Assembly (NCBI GenBank): GCA_019055375.1
Contig: JAHQIW010007225.1
Location: 62,001 to 126,000, forward strand
DNA: 64,000 bases
Direction of reading: 5' to 3'
Source of the DNA: Parelaphostrongylus tenuis
Lineage: Eukaryota; Nematoda; Chromadorea; Rhabditida; Metastrongylidae
Positions 11,939 to 21,479 of this stretch are shown here, one piece after another. Position numbers and translations under genes: made by a program. The notes under the pieces were generated by a model. The model had not been told where the DNA came from. It saw only the letters and a list, made by a program, of their open reading frames with translations, and searched no databases. The stretch's first letter is position 1. The number at the start of each line of letters is the position of its first letter.

Positions 11939-12453
11939 TAGATGGATCAAATAAAGTGATAGAGTGGCAGACGAAATCAACTATTGTTGCCGCATGTTAC
12001 GTTTTGGAATAAATGCGCACTTTAATTACTAGGAGTAACCACAACTATAGCAACGTTAGTACTTTTAGCACACTTCATTCCAATCTACTTTCAAATCAAA
12101 TGAGAATGCTTATAAAGGTGGTGCCCGATTTAACTTCGTGGATTCGCGACCACGAAGTTGAACAGGTACATGACATATGTTCCTCTCTTCGAATTATCGA
12201 AGACACGATAACAAAAGTTCGAAGAGAACCAGACAATTGATACGTAATTGCACTTATGGTTTGATGTCGTTAAATGCATTATGAGGAAAATCGATAACGT
12301 CCCTAAATTATAGTTTTGCTTGTTTTTCCAAGAAAGTACTAAGAAATTAGTACAGTTCACGGAGTAGATTCGCTAGCCTTTTCGTAGAGTTCTCCGCAGC
12401 CTCTTTTCTTTTCATATCCAACTTGAATAAAAAGCCTTCAACACGGTCATTTT

Positions 12454-13354
12454 TAAGGCTGGTGCACAAGTAATCGCGGTTTATGCATTGTTGAAATTTG
12501 GTGACTGGTACTGGAATACATTACTAAATGGTTGCTGTTACACACCATATTATATTATGTTATCACGTCATGCTATATATAATTTCTAGGCGAATTTCTC
12601 TCCCTATTTCTTCGTTGCTCATAACGTTTTACTAATCTTACATTATGAAAAGAAAGGCGGTAGGTGCAAAAGTTGTTGCGGTTTCAGACTGTGAATCCAA
12701 AATGGGTCGTAATACAGTAGACACAACTCGAAATATCAATAGCACATTTGGCCTAAGATCTGATATCGAATGTACAATACTTCGGTAGTTCAAGAAGTTT
12801 CGTAAGGGAAAAGCATCTTTACAATGCATAAACACGGATTACTTTTTTACTAGCCTCATTAGAGTCATGAGAAAAGCAATCACTGAAATTGATACTCATA
12901 AGACTGCGCGAGATGCTGCAAAAAATCTCAGGGTCGACCAATCTACTGCCGTTGATCATTCGAAATAAATTGTGTAGGCGTAAAAGCTTGATGCAAAAGT
13001 TATGGCAATTCTTTGAACAGTCGACTACCACGTGTCGCATAACGAGCGCTTCAGATGTCTAACGAATTTTGCCTCATCGTTCATATTCGCCGGACCTCAG
13101 GCCAACCGCCTACCACTTCTTAAAGCATTTCGACGACTATTGGCAGAGAAAATGTTTTCATAATGAACAGGAAGCAGAAGAAATTTTTCGAGATATTGAT
13201 TTTCAGCTACATTATCATACAAACTATTTCCCGTTGGCAAAAATGTTTTGATTGCAGTGGTTCTTATCTTGACTAGTAGAATTGTTTTTGAGCTTGAGTT
13301 CTCATAATTTCAAGCTCGCAAAATCAACGCTGCCATTACTTTTACACCAATTTA
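12454..13354 (+). mobile_element. internally deleted mariner (Hsmar1/cecropia-type TIRs)
   Basis: The left terminus after TA reads AGGCTGGTGCACAAGTAATC and the right terminus, inverted, gives ATTGGTGTAAAAGTAATGGC before TA. Both match the known TTGGTGCAAAAGTAATTGCGG-type termini of Hsmar1/MADE1 and of the hookworm element bandit. Inside, broken frames give an FRKGK piece of the DNA-binding region and a second helix-turn-helix (DTHKTARDAAKNLRVDQST). Next comes a DN-RPH-like relic (DYHVSHNER), then LPHRSYSPDLRPTAYHFLKH, the mariner YSPDL..DYHF motif. About 130 residues between the linker and the third catalytic motif are absent, so the first two catalytic aspartates are gone. Frameshifts and stops add to this, so it cannot make transposase. 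Confidence 0.88.
13069..13251 (+). pseudogene. mariner transposase C-terminal fragment
   Basis: This 60-codon frame is the C-terminal third of the transposase in the element at 12454-13354. It carries PHRSYSPDLRP, the TAYHFLKH counterpart of TDYHFF, and a WQRKCFHNEQEAEEIFRDI stretch typical of the family just downstream. It is open only because the upstream part is deleted and out of frame. There is no reason to think it is translated. Confidence 0.8.
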
Positions 13355-14220
13355 GTAGGATACTCACACCCAAAACGATATTAACTCTTTGGGGACGGCA
13401 GTTGATAGAGCGTATTGCGAGTCACAACCGACGCACAATTTCGTTAATCGATTAGGAGCTTTTCATCCTTTTTGAAAAAGCCCTGTTTGAGTTAATGTGA
13501 TGCTCCATGATTTTCTCCACAAGCTCATATGCTTTTGATCCATATAAGGTAACATTTTGCAAATAAAACTCCAAAAATAAAGCGTAATCATTTTTAGCTC
13601 TTATAGGACTACATAGAGTTTTTCAAACTAAGCGTTGTTTCCAAAATTAACAAGATTGGAGCTGTCAAATGACAACTAAAAATCTAAAGAAAATCTATCC
13701 ACATTCCAGCCAAGCGAAAATATAAACTTGAGTGTGAAGTATAATATACTTTTTCGCCACGGAGCATCAAAAAACTTCTCAAAAACATGGTGTATTGCTG
13801 AATCGCCGTTTCTCAAGCTATCGAATGACGATCGAAAATTTAATGGGTAATTCCTATCCGGTAAAGAAGTAAAGGAAGCAGGTGTGCATTCCATGGAGTG
13901 CACTCCGTTCCTGCTTATAAATGAAATAATAGAGACGTTTAACACTGATGAATCCTCTAGGGAGAAGTCTTTCATTCGGATTATATAATAATTTCTGGAG
14001 GCCTTTATGACAAAAATAAAAGGAATCCAACGAGAATCTTCTTCCTTAGAGCTGACTACCTACCAGCCTTATTATAGATTCAATAATCCAGTGTTCCTTG
14101 ATGAGCAGTCCCCAGGTTCTTAACCGGAATTATTTATCAAGAAGAAACACAGAATCATCTTTTTTCAAAAAGCTTACAGTATCCAAATTTTATGGCTCTA
14201 ACTTCTCTGCCAAGCTTTAG
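13355..14220. other. no gene recognised
   Basis: No TIR, SINE or ribozyme landmark. The minus-strand 99-codon frame at 13676-13975 has no recognisable domain, although GGAGTGCACTCC near 13893 gives a small local palindrome. Confidence 0.5.
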
Positions 14221-14499
14221 AAAATAAGGGGGGCCGGACATGAGATGCACGTCAACGACGACCGATGAACAAGAGGTCACTGACTAGATTCCTCAGAATA
14301 TCAAGCGCTCTACAGGATGGCCACCAACCCGTTGGCCCGATTTCTTCACGGAAGCTATAGAAGAAAGATATGATGCTCAGCGAATTCCTAGACCGACGAG
14401 GACCCACTGAGCTACTCTTGCACGCGATAGGGTAATTGGAAGTGTTGATGGTGCCCGCTCGAGTTATTCGACGATCAACGGGACGCAAGTGACAGGTGA
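14221..14499 (+). pseudogene. non-LTR retrotransposon (RTE-like LINE) reverse transcriptase C-terminus, decayed
   Basis: Frame shifts aside, the translation follows the C-terminal end of nematode endonuclease/reverse-transcriptase LINEs: KIRGAGHEMHVNDDR (cf. RWAGHVMR.NDDRWT), then VTD*IPQNIKRSTGWPPTRW, then PDFFTEAIEERYDAQRIPRP, then TRTH*ATLARDR, and finally PLELFDDQRDASDR before a TGA at 14497-14499. Two stops are exactly where the family has tryptophan (TGG to TAG and TGG to TGA), which indicates neutral decay. Only the last 90 or so residues remain. The sequence is less A+T-rich than its surroundings. LINE identity is firm, the clade less so. Confidence 0.8.
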
Positions 14500-14814
14500 C
14501 CTTCGCTGCCGTCTAAACACTGTTGGTGAATTCAGTTCGAAGCGGCTCAGAATGAAACTGTTTATGTCTATTCGAGGCAAGCACGGTTCTAACCAAGAAA
14601 CCAAGAGTGAACAAAATAATTTAAAGACAAATATTCAGCAAATTTTATAGAACTTCTCAAACATATCATGGCAGATCCCCATCGCGAGATCACAGGGAAC
14701 AAAAATGAACGATTGCTACAAAGAGCTTCGTTCCATTGGATTGTCCCATCACTTCCTTCGGATTTCGTAACCCTTTAAACTTCAATTGTCATTTATATAG
14801 AAAAATTAACTAAT

Positions 14815-15394
14815 TAAAAAAGGGATCGCCAACATGGTCAATGATATACAATTCTTTGCTCGGCAATGATTGAATGCTCTCTCATAAAGAATAAGGCTGG
14901 CGATCAGAGAATTTAGTGAGGTTATCTTTGACTGGATGTAGTCTTCAATTTTTTCCTTCCGCAGATGCTGCTCCCGAATGCGGAGGAGATGATAATCCAC
15001 TGGATTATCATCAGGTCTATACGGCAGATTTTGCACCACCGGGGTCCACTCTAGTTTCTCCACAACATGACGTTGATTTTGCAATTTAAGGTCGGCCGCT
15101 TTCTTGGAGAAAGCAGACAATGATTCGTATTTAACGCATCTTTCGCACCGATGCGGCCATTATCCGTAGTTGTTCCTCGTATACATTTGTATAGGTTGTT
15201 TGCTTGCTGTCGGGCAGTAGCCAAAACAGAACGCTTTTCATTTCCAGAGAGCCGAGAGCATAATCTTTTGCGCATGAAACTTGGGCTCTGGTTGAACTGG
15301 TGGGTTTGTCTGCTAATATTCTGATGTAACATCCTAGTGCCTTGTTAGTACCGTAGTTTCCTATGTTTTGGCTAAAAGTACTGGAGCCTTTCAA
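14815..15394 (-). pseudogene. mariner-family transposase remnant (second lineage)
   Basis: Read on the minus strand across two frames, the order is GSLEMKSVLFWLLPDSKQT (cf. the WW...G...YELLP.G region), YTNVYEEQLRIMAASVRKMR, a gap where DNARPH is expected, VVEKLEWTPVVQNLPYRPDD, NPVDYHLLRIREQHLRKEKI, and a C-terminal tail ending near 14815. The motif order YRPD..P.DYHL and the spacing to the C-terminus are those of mariner transposases. The first catalytic aspartate region is not visible and the third motif is eroded. TIRs were not found. Confidence 0.65.
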
Positions 15395-16337
15395 AAGACA
15401 TCATAACCTTTAGGCAAAAACTTGTTTTGAAATAGAAAAGAGTTAATAAAGCAGCACTACGAGCGATATAATGGGACAACCCAATATTTGAGTTACGGTA
15501 AGGAGAAGGGGTTCGGACGAATACAAATATTATACAAATGTGGTTGAACTATAGGAAAATGAACATGTAAAGGCGATACAATTGCCTGCCATAGAAGTTC
15601 ATCAAAACACTTGTGTCAGCGAAAAGTGTGAAAGGTCCGATGCACTAATGAAAACGATCGTGATCGTCAAAGGACACTAAGAAAAACCATGTTCAAACAA
15701 AATACACTATGTCACTTAGTAAAGAGAGATATCCGCTGTTGAGACAGACGCACATACGAAGCCAATCATTCTCATGTATTGTGAGTGAAAAATAACAATT
15801 CAAATGGGATAAAATCTTAGGGCCCAGACGATGTGTAAGCATTGGATATTTAACTATCCAAATCAGAAAAATGTTGACACTCAGCCTGAAGTTGAAGTGA
15901 AAATTTGCTAGGTGAATTTTGACACAGCTGAAACAATGCTAGTTGTTTTATCCGATGTCACATTAACTTCTACCAGAAGTCCAAATGTTGCTGAATGGCA
16001 TGAAGCTATACCGAGATCTTAATGTTTGTGATTTTAGTGATCCACATCGAGGATTTTTGCTCAAGCTTCCAAATTCTTATCATTATCAAGCTTGTATTTC
16101 GCTGGACAAAGCTTTTCTCCAGACCTCTTACTAACTAACCTTTGAATTGGGTAAATCTCAGAAAGCTCGAAAATGTCCTTGTTTTTCAGGAAAGCTTTAT
16201 TGAGAGCCTTGTAGTATTCAAAATAAAATATGTTTCCCAAACTTTGTAGGTTTTCTTCATTAGGTTGAGGAAAAGTTCCCCAACACTCTCAGAAAGCTTA
16301 AAGTTTATGCATGAATTTTTGATGAGAGTAACTATAA
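15395..16337. other. no gene recognised; one solo TIR-like end
   Basis: The only recurrent sequence is TTTCGCTGGACAAAGCTTTT near 16090, a single end of the TIR family seen complete at 6946 and 31195. No coding signal was seen. Confidence 0.4.
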
Positions 16338-16893
16338 TCATTCTTCAAAATAAAGATCATCATTTTTTGCGATAATCTGCCAAACATCAGCAAGCTTCCA
16401 GATCTGCTCGGATTCCCATTCCTTGTGCTTTGAATCAACAAAATTACTGATATACCTTTTCAACACGATCTCGATGCGTCGAATCAGCTTCCATGTAGGA
16501 ACTGTTCCATTGAGCGGAAAAGACCATAACCGGACAGCGCAACATGTGGATTGTAGGCTGGGTACGGCAAGACCTCGACTCCCTTCAATTCATCAGAGAC
16601 TTTTCGTTAGTTTTTTATGGGGTTTGGCATTGTCCTCCTGAAACTGCTCCTTCGACGAATCACTATCGTTCATTTTTTCTTCAACGCATTATTGCCGTGA
16701 GAGTTTCTCATGGGAAAATTCCAGGGATATCCTCATTGATTTGCAATGACCGATACTGCGTGAAACAAACATGAAATCTGAATTTTTCGCGGATGTTAAG
16801 GATATAGCAAACATCCCAACGGAGCTTTGCTATCTTTTCGGGAATTACATGATAATTTAGGCAACGCAGATGGTCCATGACCGTAGAGAGCAA
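16338..16893 (-). pseudogene. mariner-family transposase remnant (third lineage)
   Basis: Minus-strand reading with frame changes gives an N-terminal piece (LSTVMDHLRCLNYHVIPEKI and DVCYILNIREKFRF). After a gap follows KEQFQEDNAKPHKKLTKSL, with the DN..PH motif, then ELKGVEVLPYPAYNPHVALS and GYGLFRSMEQFLHGS in place of YSPD.APSDYHLFRSMQ. The end, KEWESEQIWKLADVWQIIAK, is the normal mariner tail, with the stop at 16338-16340. The central WWD region is missing. The aspartate of YSPD and the aspartate of SDYHLF are replaced, so the copy is dead. Confidence 0.75.
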
Positions 16894-16929
16894 GTGGTAT
16901 CACAGAAGTTCGATTACCTTAGACAAAAA

Positions 16930-17356
16930 ATTGTCAAGTGGTGAGGGCGGCACCCGGCTACCGCCTACCTCAACAATCAGTTCGATCGCCGGGCGTCGTC
17001 CGAACGGTCGTCTGACCTCACCCGGAGCACCTCACCTCACTTCCTTATCGATCCATAATTGCTTTCTTCAAACAGTCTCATTTTCGTGCATCTATTTGCT
17101 GTCATAAGGTTGTGTTCAATAATTGTTAAATGAACTCAAGAGAATCGTGAGTGGAGCATAACGCTTCCGTGGCGGAGCGAACCCTTTTTTGGGCTATACT
17201 CGGCCCACCACCGCGGTTAAGGGATTCTGCCCATATGTAATCAGTAATGACCCCACTGCTATCACACTATATATTCACCCACTGGATTCCACTGTCGGCT
17301 TGCTATTCCGGGGCGAACATAACAACCCAAACGGGCTCCGCCGCCTAGTCATGCTC
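16930..17356. other. G+C-richer unassigned segment
   Basis: This stretch (for example GGGCGGCACCCGGC and CCACCACCGCGGTTAAGG) is clearly richer in G+C than its neighbours. Frames of 60-76 codons on the plus strand show no known domain. It may be part of an unrecognised repeat. No boundary signal was seen. Confidence 0.4.
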
Positions 17357-17456
17357 CGTCAGTTACAATAACACCGTCAGTTGCAATAACACCTTCGCAC
17401 ATCAGTCAGTTACAATGTTCTTCAGTTACATTAACACCGTCAGTCATAATAACATT
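17357..17456. repeat. 18-bp tandem repeat (CGTCAGTTACAATAACAC)
   Basis: Two exact-length tandem units (17357-17374 and 17375-17392, one base different) are followed by several degenerate units that keep CAGTTACA and ATAACA. Confidence 0.8.
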
Positions 17457-17590
17457 CATAGTATCGTCAGATGACGATACTTCTCATCAATTGGTCACTC
17501 ATATTGACTTAGGCATATGTACACATAACGATATGTCACAATCATGTATGTATTATTATAATTTATTATAGTAATGCATGTATATTATAG

Positions 17591-17661
17591 GTTGTTTGGT
17601 TCTACCACATTGTTTGGCACCAAGCCATTGTTTGGTTCCATCCTATTGTTTGGTATAACCC
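17591..17661. repeat. tandem repeat of about 17-19 bp (CATTGTTTGGTTCCA)
   Basis: Four imperfect units, each with ATTGTTTGG or GTTGTTTGG followed by a variable CCA/CC part. On the minus strand this gives a spurious repeated PNN peptide. Confidence 0.8.
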
Positions 17662-17794
17662 ATATAAACCACTGAACCTTCACAATACAGTACGAATCAA
17701 CTGAACCACCACATATTCTTACTCTTCCTGCTACACTGGGGTGAAACGATTCTTTCGAAGAATTGACGCCAGCATTAGAATCATTGAAACTCAC

Positions 17795-18000
17795 GTTATC
17801 AGATGATTACCTAGATTTTGAAGGGAGAGCTCTGTCATGCGAGAACTACGCGTGTGTGAAACACAAATCTTTACTTTTAGCTATCGTGCTACAAAAAAGC
17901 CTCACTAGAAAAGCCAGCACATTTTTGAAGTTTTTGAAATTCAAGCTAACAAATGACAACTAGCAGTCTAAGAAGAGTGTTTTGTCGTCAGAAAAATAGT
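17795..18000. repeat. fragment of TIR-element interior
   Basis: The order of TTATCAGATGATTACCTA, AGAGCTC and the following A+T-rich block matches 5560-5700 and, in the order of landmarks, 59340-59500. No TIR is seen here. The fragment lies just upstream of a mariner remnant, as discussed in the findings. Confidence 0.4.
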
Positions 18001-18244
18001 AGGTGCTCAAATATAATTCCGCCGTTCAATTATTTTTTGCTGTAATAAAAGTAAAGATAAAGATCTGTAAATTCTCTCATTTGTTTGAAAGTGCGTTAAA
18101 AACGCTATCATTTTATATATTCTTATGTAAAAAATATTTTATATGGTGGCTGTATAGGACTTTGAAGATGACGACTTTTGTACAAGAAAAACGCCAGTTT
18201 GCGGAAAGCTTTACATTTCAAGTTCAGTTCGAAGAAAGCCGCAT

Positions 18245-18950
18245 CTGACGGAAAAAAAGACTTTTACATCGCAAAATGATTGGGACAAAATGTGAATTTC
18301 GCGTTTTGACAGTCCAAAGCGCGAGCGATCATGGACCGACCTCGGAAAACTAGGAAAATCGACTGCAATACGAAAACGAGCTACGGAGAGAAGGTTAGGT
18401 GTGCATTTGGTGGGATCAGAAAAGCGTCCTCTATTACAAGCTCTTGAAATCTGGTTTCAGGAATGGTTAATGAAGCTAACTGTTATCAAGAGCTAACCAA
18501 ATTAAACCATGATTTGCAAATAAAGCGACCGGAATGGTTCTTAAGACACGACAAAGTGAAACGGGCTGCATGATAACGTTCGACCTTATATTGCAAAGCC
18601 GATCGAAAACGTCATGAAAGAGCTGACGGAGGAGGTTTTGGGGAGTTTAAACTTACCCGCCTTGCTCTCCCGTCGTTGCACCGTCAGATTACCACTTCAA
18701 ATTACCAAATTCAAATTACAAAGTAGCATTTTCAAGAAAATTTTTGCCAAAACTTACCAATTTTACTCAACAAACTTTTCTTTGATGGCATTCAAAATTA
18801 CCCAAAAAATGGAAAAGTATTATTATTAATGATGGAGATTACATTTAAATAAGCTTTAGTATGGAAATTTTCTTTTATTGTTGCGCATTTAAACTGTAAA
18901 AAAACCGTGGAGTCATATTTGTACACCTAATGCGAGCGACGACACGCTAA
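18245..18950 (+). pseudogene. mariner-family transposase remnant (fourth lineage)
   Basis: Across frameshifts the translation follows the catalytic half of a mariner transposase: DSPKRERSWTDLGKLGKSTA (cf. DNPKRKKSW.DPGQPS), VCIWWDQKSVLYYKLLKSG with the second catalytic aspartate, NCYQELTKLNHDLQIKRPEW, LHDNVRPYIAKPIENVMKEL with the DN.RP motif, and SPVVAPSDYHF. A decayed tail follows. Alignment to a typical 345-residue mariner protein suggests the N-terminal DNA-binding half is missing. At least three frame changes and one internal stop make it non-coding. TIRs were not identified. Confidence 0.82.
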
Positions 18951-19149
18951 ACCGCGAAAGAACGTGTAACGCGTGAAACACAATTTTATTACTAGTGCTA
19001 CAGCGCCGCAATAAGTACTTTCTAAAAACAAATATATTGTTGAATTTTTTGAGATTTAATCTTCAATTTGATTACTGAGAGTCCGATAGAAAGTCCTATT
19101 CTGGTAAAAATTCTCCTTCCCGAATAACAAGAAAGAACCCTCTATCAAT

Positions 19150-19415
19150 CTCCTAGTTGAGCCAGTGGTCGAGTGACTAGTGATGCTTGACGCGGGTTGA
19201 TCTTCCAGCACTCTCTGGTTATGAATAACGAGAGTCGAACGGTAATGCCTCAGCCTGGCTGTCCTCGAAATGCAAGGAAATAACTCAACCAGTATTCTAC
19301 GACGTTCGTGAAGAAGATAAATCCACAATCAAACGATGAACGCAAGGAGGTGATTTGAATCTCAGAAGTCCCGGGATTGGCACAGTGAGAAAGGCTGTGA
19401 TGCGCATCAAATGAA
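19150..19415 (+). repeat. SINE-2 copy, diverged
   Basis: The head CCAGTGGTCGAGTGACTAG is tRNA-like. The body keeps the SINE-2 landmarks AATGCAAGGAAATAACTCAA, CCAGTATTCTACGACG and AGTCCCGGGATTGGCACAG in the same order and spacing as at 11702-11938. I found no target-site duplication. The minus-strand frames 19056-19328 and 19250-19459 are shadows. Confidence 0.65.
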
Positions 19416-19937
19416 GCGCTGAAGTAAACCTTCCAGTTATTGTTATAAACAAAGCCCATACCCAGTGAACAATGTGTGAGGGTGAAGAATTCTGACCTAG
19501 GTCGAAATTAGAATTAGGAAATGGGCAAATATCCTAAAGTTTCAAGTGGAAAGTCAGATTCTTTACAATTAACGCGAGAAAATTCAAACGAAAGGTGCCT
19601 TTCGTTCTCAATATTCAGATAAAGCTCTTAGAATGTGCCTATAGTATGAACTGGTGCCAGGCAGAGCAGTAAAAATCTACTAGTTTACCATCTTTTCTCT
19701 CAACCCTCAAACATGAAAAAAGTACCTGTCAAAAACACGTACGAACAACGAGAAAGTGTGCGCAGAAAAAGAGGAGAGGAAGGGATTGATATACCTAACA
19801 AAAAATGGCCATTTCCAATGGCTACGAAATGTCAGTTACTCGGGTTGATTTAAAAGGTAGAATCAAACCCTTCTAACTATATTTTCAACTCTATATACTA
19901 GCTGTACTATAACTTAACTATATATGTAAATGTATAA
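19416..19937. other. no gene or repeat recognised
   Basis: A+T-rich sequence between a SINE and a TA microsatellite. No domain, inverted repeat or ribozyme motif was seen. Confidence 0.5.
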
Positions 19938-19938
19938 G

Positions 19939-19968
<30 letters not shown>
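19938..19968. repeat. (TA)n microsatellite, left of SINE-1
   Basis: TA run of about 28 bp directly 5' of the SINE-1 copy at 19973. Confidence 0.9.
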
Positions 19969-19971
<3 letters not shown>

Positions 19972-19972
19972 A

Positions 19973-20277
19973 AGAGAGTATGTGGCGCAGTGGTTAGAGG
20001 TGCACAGCGTCGCACACGCGGTCAATGGTTCGATCTCGCGCTCATGGCTCACCAAGCCATCCATCCCTCCGGTGTCGGTAAGTTGTTACCAGAGTGGTCT
20101 CAGATTTGTCTGGGAGGATAAGCAGCACTGACTCGGTTCAGCGTGAGTTCACCGCGAGTCACATTGTTAAGGCCATATATGCAATCAATCACCTCAAACG
20201 AAGTTAGAAATTGAAGAAAATTGCATGGCGCATCCCTCAGGGATTGATCAACGCCGAGAACTTTATGCGTTATCCTT
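19973..20277 (+). mobile_element. SINE-1, full length, inserted in TA-rich DNA
   Basis: It has a D-arm/box A-like GTGGCGCAGTGGTTAGAGGT and a box B-like GGTTCGATCTC, then the full SINE-1 body and a TTATCCTTTAT tail. The direct repeat TATATGTATA at 19963-19972 and 20278-20287 fits a target-site duplication, but the flanks are TA microsatellite, so this is weaker support than at 57684 or 9337. The plus-strand frames here are spurious. Confidence 0.85.
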
Positions 20278-20288
20278 TATATGTATAT

Positions 20289-20292
20289 AGGC

Positions 20293-20344
<52 letters not shown>
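20289..20344. repeat. (TA)n microsatellite, right of SINE-1
   Basis: TA run of about 50 bp with an internal TACATA interruption. Together with 19938-19968 it suggests the SINE landed in, or seeded, a TA tract. Confidence 0.9.
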
Positions 20345-20347
<3 letters not shown>

Positions 20348-20354
20348 TTCTAAC

Positions 20355-20616
20355 AGCTACGTACTCGTCTGCCGGTCACCACAATGTCAGGTAAGTAAAT
20401 CACCTGACTTGGGGTGATTTTTTACTCGGCGTCAATTCCTTTAGAGGATTATTTGACCTCAGGGGATTGGCTGTAGCGAGGGAGGGTGGTACTGATGACT
20501 CCCACGAGGACGAAACAGGCGCCTATATACCGTAGACCTATCAGTTCAAAACATGTAATATCCTTACCAGATATCATTTTGAGCGGGTTTATAAAAAGCG
20601 GTCGATAGAAGAGGTT
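20355..20616 (+). mobile_element. ribozyme-bearing terminal-repeat unit (family 6)
   Basis: Landmarks shared with 49005-49185 in the same order are AGCTACGTACTCG, ACCGGT(C/A)ACCACA, ATGTCAGGTAA, GATTGGCTG, GAGGGAGGGTG, the ribozyme, and AACATGT near ATATCCTTA. The last part, ATCATTTTGAGCGGGT with AAAAAGCGGT, also occurs in both arms at 48741-48995. On the minus strand that part reads as FYRPLFINPLKM, which recurs at 48741-48790 and may be decayed PLE code. The unit abuts the PLE foldback at 20617. Confidence 0.65.
20488..20531 (+). ncRNA. hammerhead ribozyme motif (family 6)
   Basis: Stem I is GGTA (20488-20491) pairing with TACC (20528-20531). The core CTGATGA is followed by a short stem II (TCC/GGA around CACGA) and GAAAC (20512-20516). 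Stem III, ACAGGC/GCCTAT, has no loop and one mismatch and is followed by the cleavage-site A at 20527. All canonical core positions are present. This layout, a type I hammerhead with minimal stem III, is what is known for PLE ribozymes. A minimal stem III usually means activity as a dimer. Activity is untested. Confidence 0.78.
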
Positions 20617-20706
20617 TGATTCTGTGATTTTCTTTGCTTCATCACACACGAGGTTCTTAGTACAAGTTTATTTTGTACAGAGTAGTACACTAGAGATCGT
20701 ATCCGT

Positions 20707-20742
20707 GGCTAAAGCTTCGGCAGTCTTGCCTTCCTCAGAGCC
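20707..20742 (-). ncRNA. hammerhead motif, mutated (family 2)
   Basis: Mirror copy of the motif at 21444. CTGAGGA, the GGCA/TGCC stem II and the GGCT/AGCC stem I are intact, but GAAAC GTT has become GAAGC TTT. The change in the GAAA box and the loss of the short stem III should abolish cleavage. Confidence 0.6.
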
Positions 20743-20965
20743 TAACCTGAAAGAGTCTGACTGACCTACATCAACTTAGTCAAACACTTCCGTCAACCAA
20801 AGGAGAAAAGAAGGAAAAGAGAGGAAGAAAGAAAAAAATAAAGGACAATTATCTAAATGATTCTAAATCGTAGAATCGTCAGCTAGATTTGACTCTCTGT
20901 TTCGTCGTTATGGTATCCACTGCATATGTAGATCAGCCGAGCCGAGTCTTACATGGACGAAGTGT

Positions 20966-21235
20966 GTGCCTGACTCAGATCCGTATAGATCGATGATAAA
21001 AATTAAACGTAATTCTAGACCAAATACCTCACAAGGTACGCTTAGGAGACAGATACATGAGGGTGATAATTCTGATGTAAAAGTAAGTATCTCTTACGCA
21101 AGAACTCAAGACCTCGGCGCGCAAGTCCTTGAGGCCTTTTGGATCCATGCCAAAAATCCCGCTACGAATCGTAAAGATGACTGCCTCCTATCACATATGA
21201 TTTCGGCGCCATATCAGGCACACACCTCGTCCATG
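20966..21235 (+). pseudogene. PLE GIY-YIG endonuclease, C-terminal fragment
   Basis: The 90-codon frame is uninterrupted and its middle and end read as the last part of a Penelope-like endonuclease: TLRRQIHEGDNSDVKVSI, then LEAFWIHAKNPATNRKDDCL. The motif EAFWI..(K/R)NP..NRK(D/E)(D/E)C at the C-terminus is characteristic of PLE proteins. In the family this follows the GIY-YIG core and precedes the 3' terminal repeat, which is exactly what follows here (ribozyme at 21444). The catalytic GIY-YIG core itself is absent, so it is a fragment. The first 20 or so residues may be non-homologous. Confidence 0.72.
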
Positions 21236-21443
21236 TAAGACTCAGTGCGGCTGGTCTACATATGTAGTGGATACCATAACAACAAAACGGTGAGCCAAAT
21301 CTAGCTGATAATTTTACGATTTAGAATTATTTGAATATTTTTTCTTTCTTTTTTCTTTCTTTCCCTCTTCTCCTTCTTTACTGCTTAGGTTGCGGAAGTG
21401 TTTGACTAAGTTGATGTAGTTCATTCAAACTCTTTCAAGTCAG

Positions 21444-21479
21444 GCTCTGAGGAAGGCAAGACTGCCGAAACGTTAGCCA
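21444..21479 (+). ncRNA. hammerhead ribozyme motif (family 2)
   Basis: Stem I is GGCT (21444-21447) with AGCC (21476-21479). The core CTGAGGA is followed by stem II GGCA/TGCC around loop AGAC, then GAAAC. A two-pair zero-loop stem III leads to GTT as the cleavage triplet. No canonical core position is violated. It lies about 210 bp 3' of the endonuclease fragment, in the PLE 3' terminal repeat. Confidence 0.8.

Noticed and set aside
17357..17661. CRISPR-like array
   Set aside because: Units are contiguous or degenerate with no unique spacers, and the genome context is eukaryotic.
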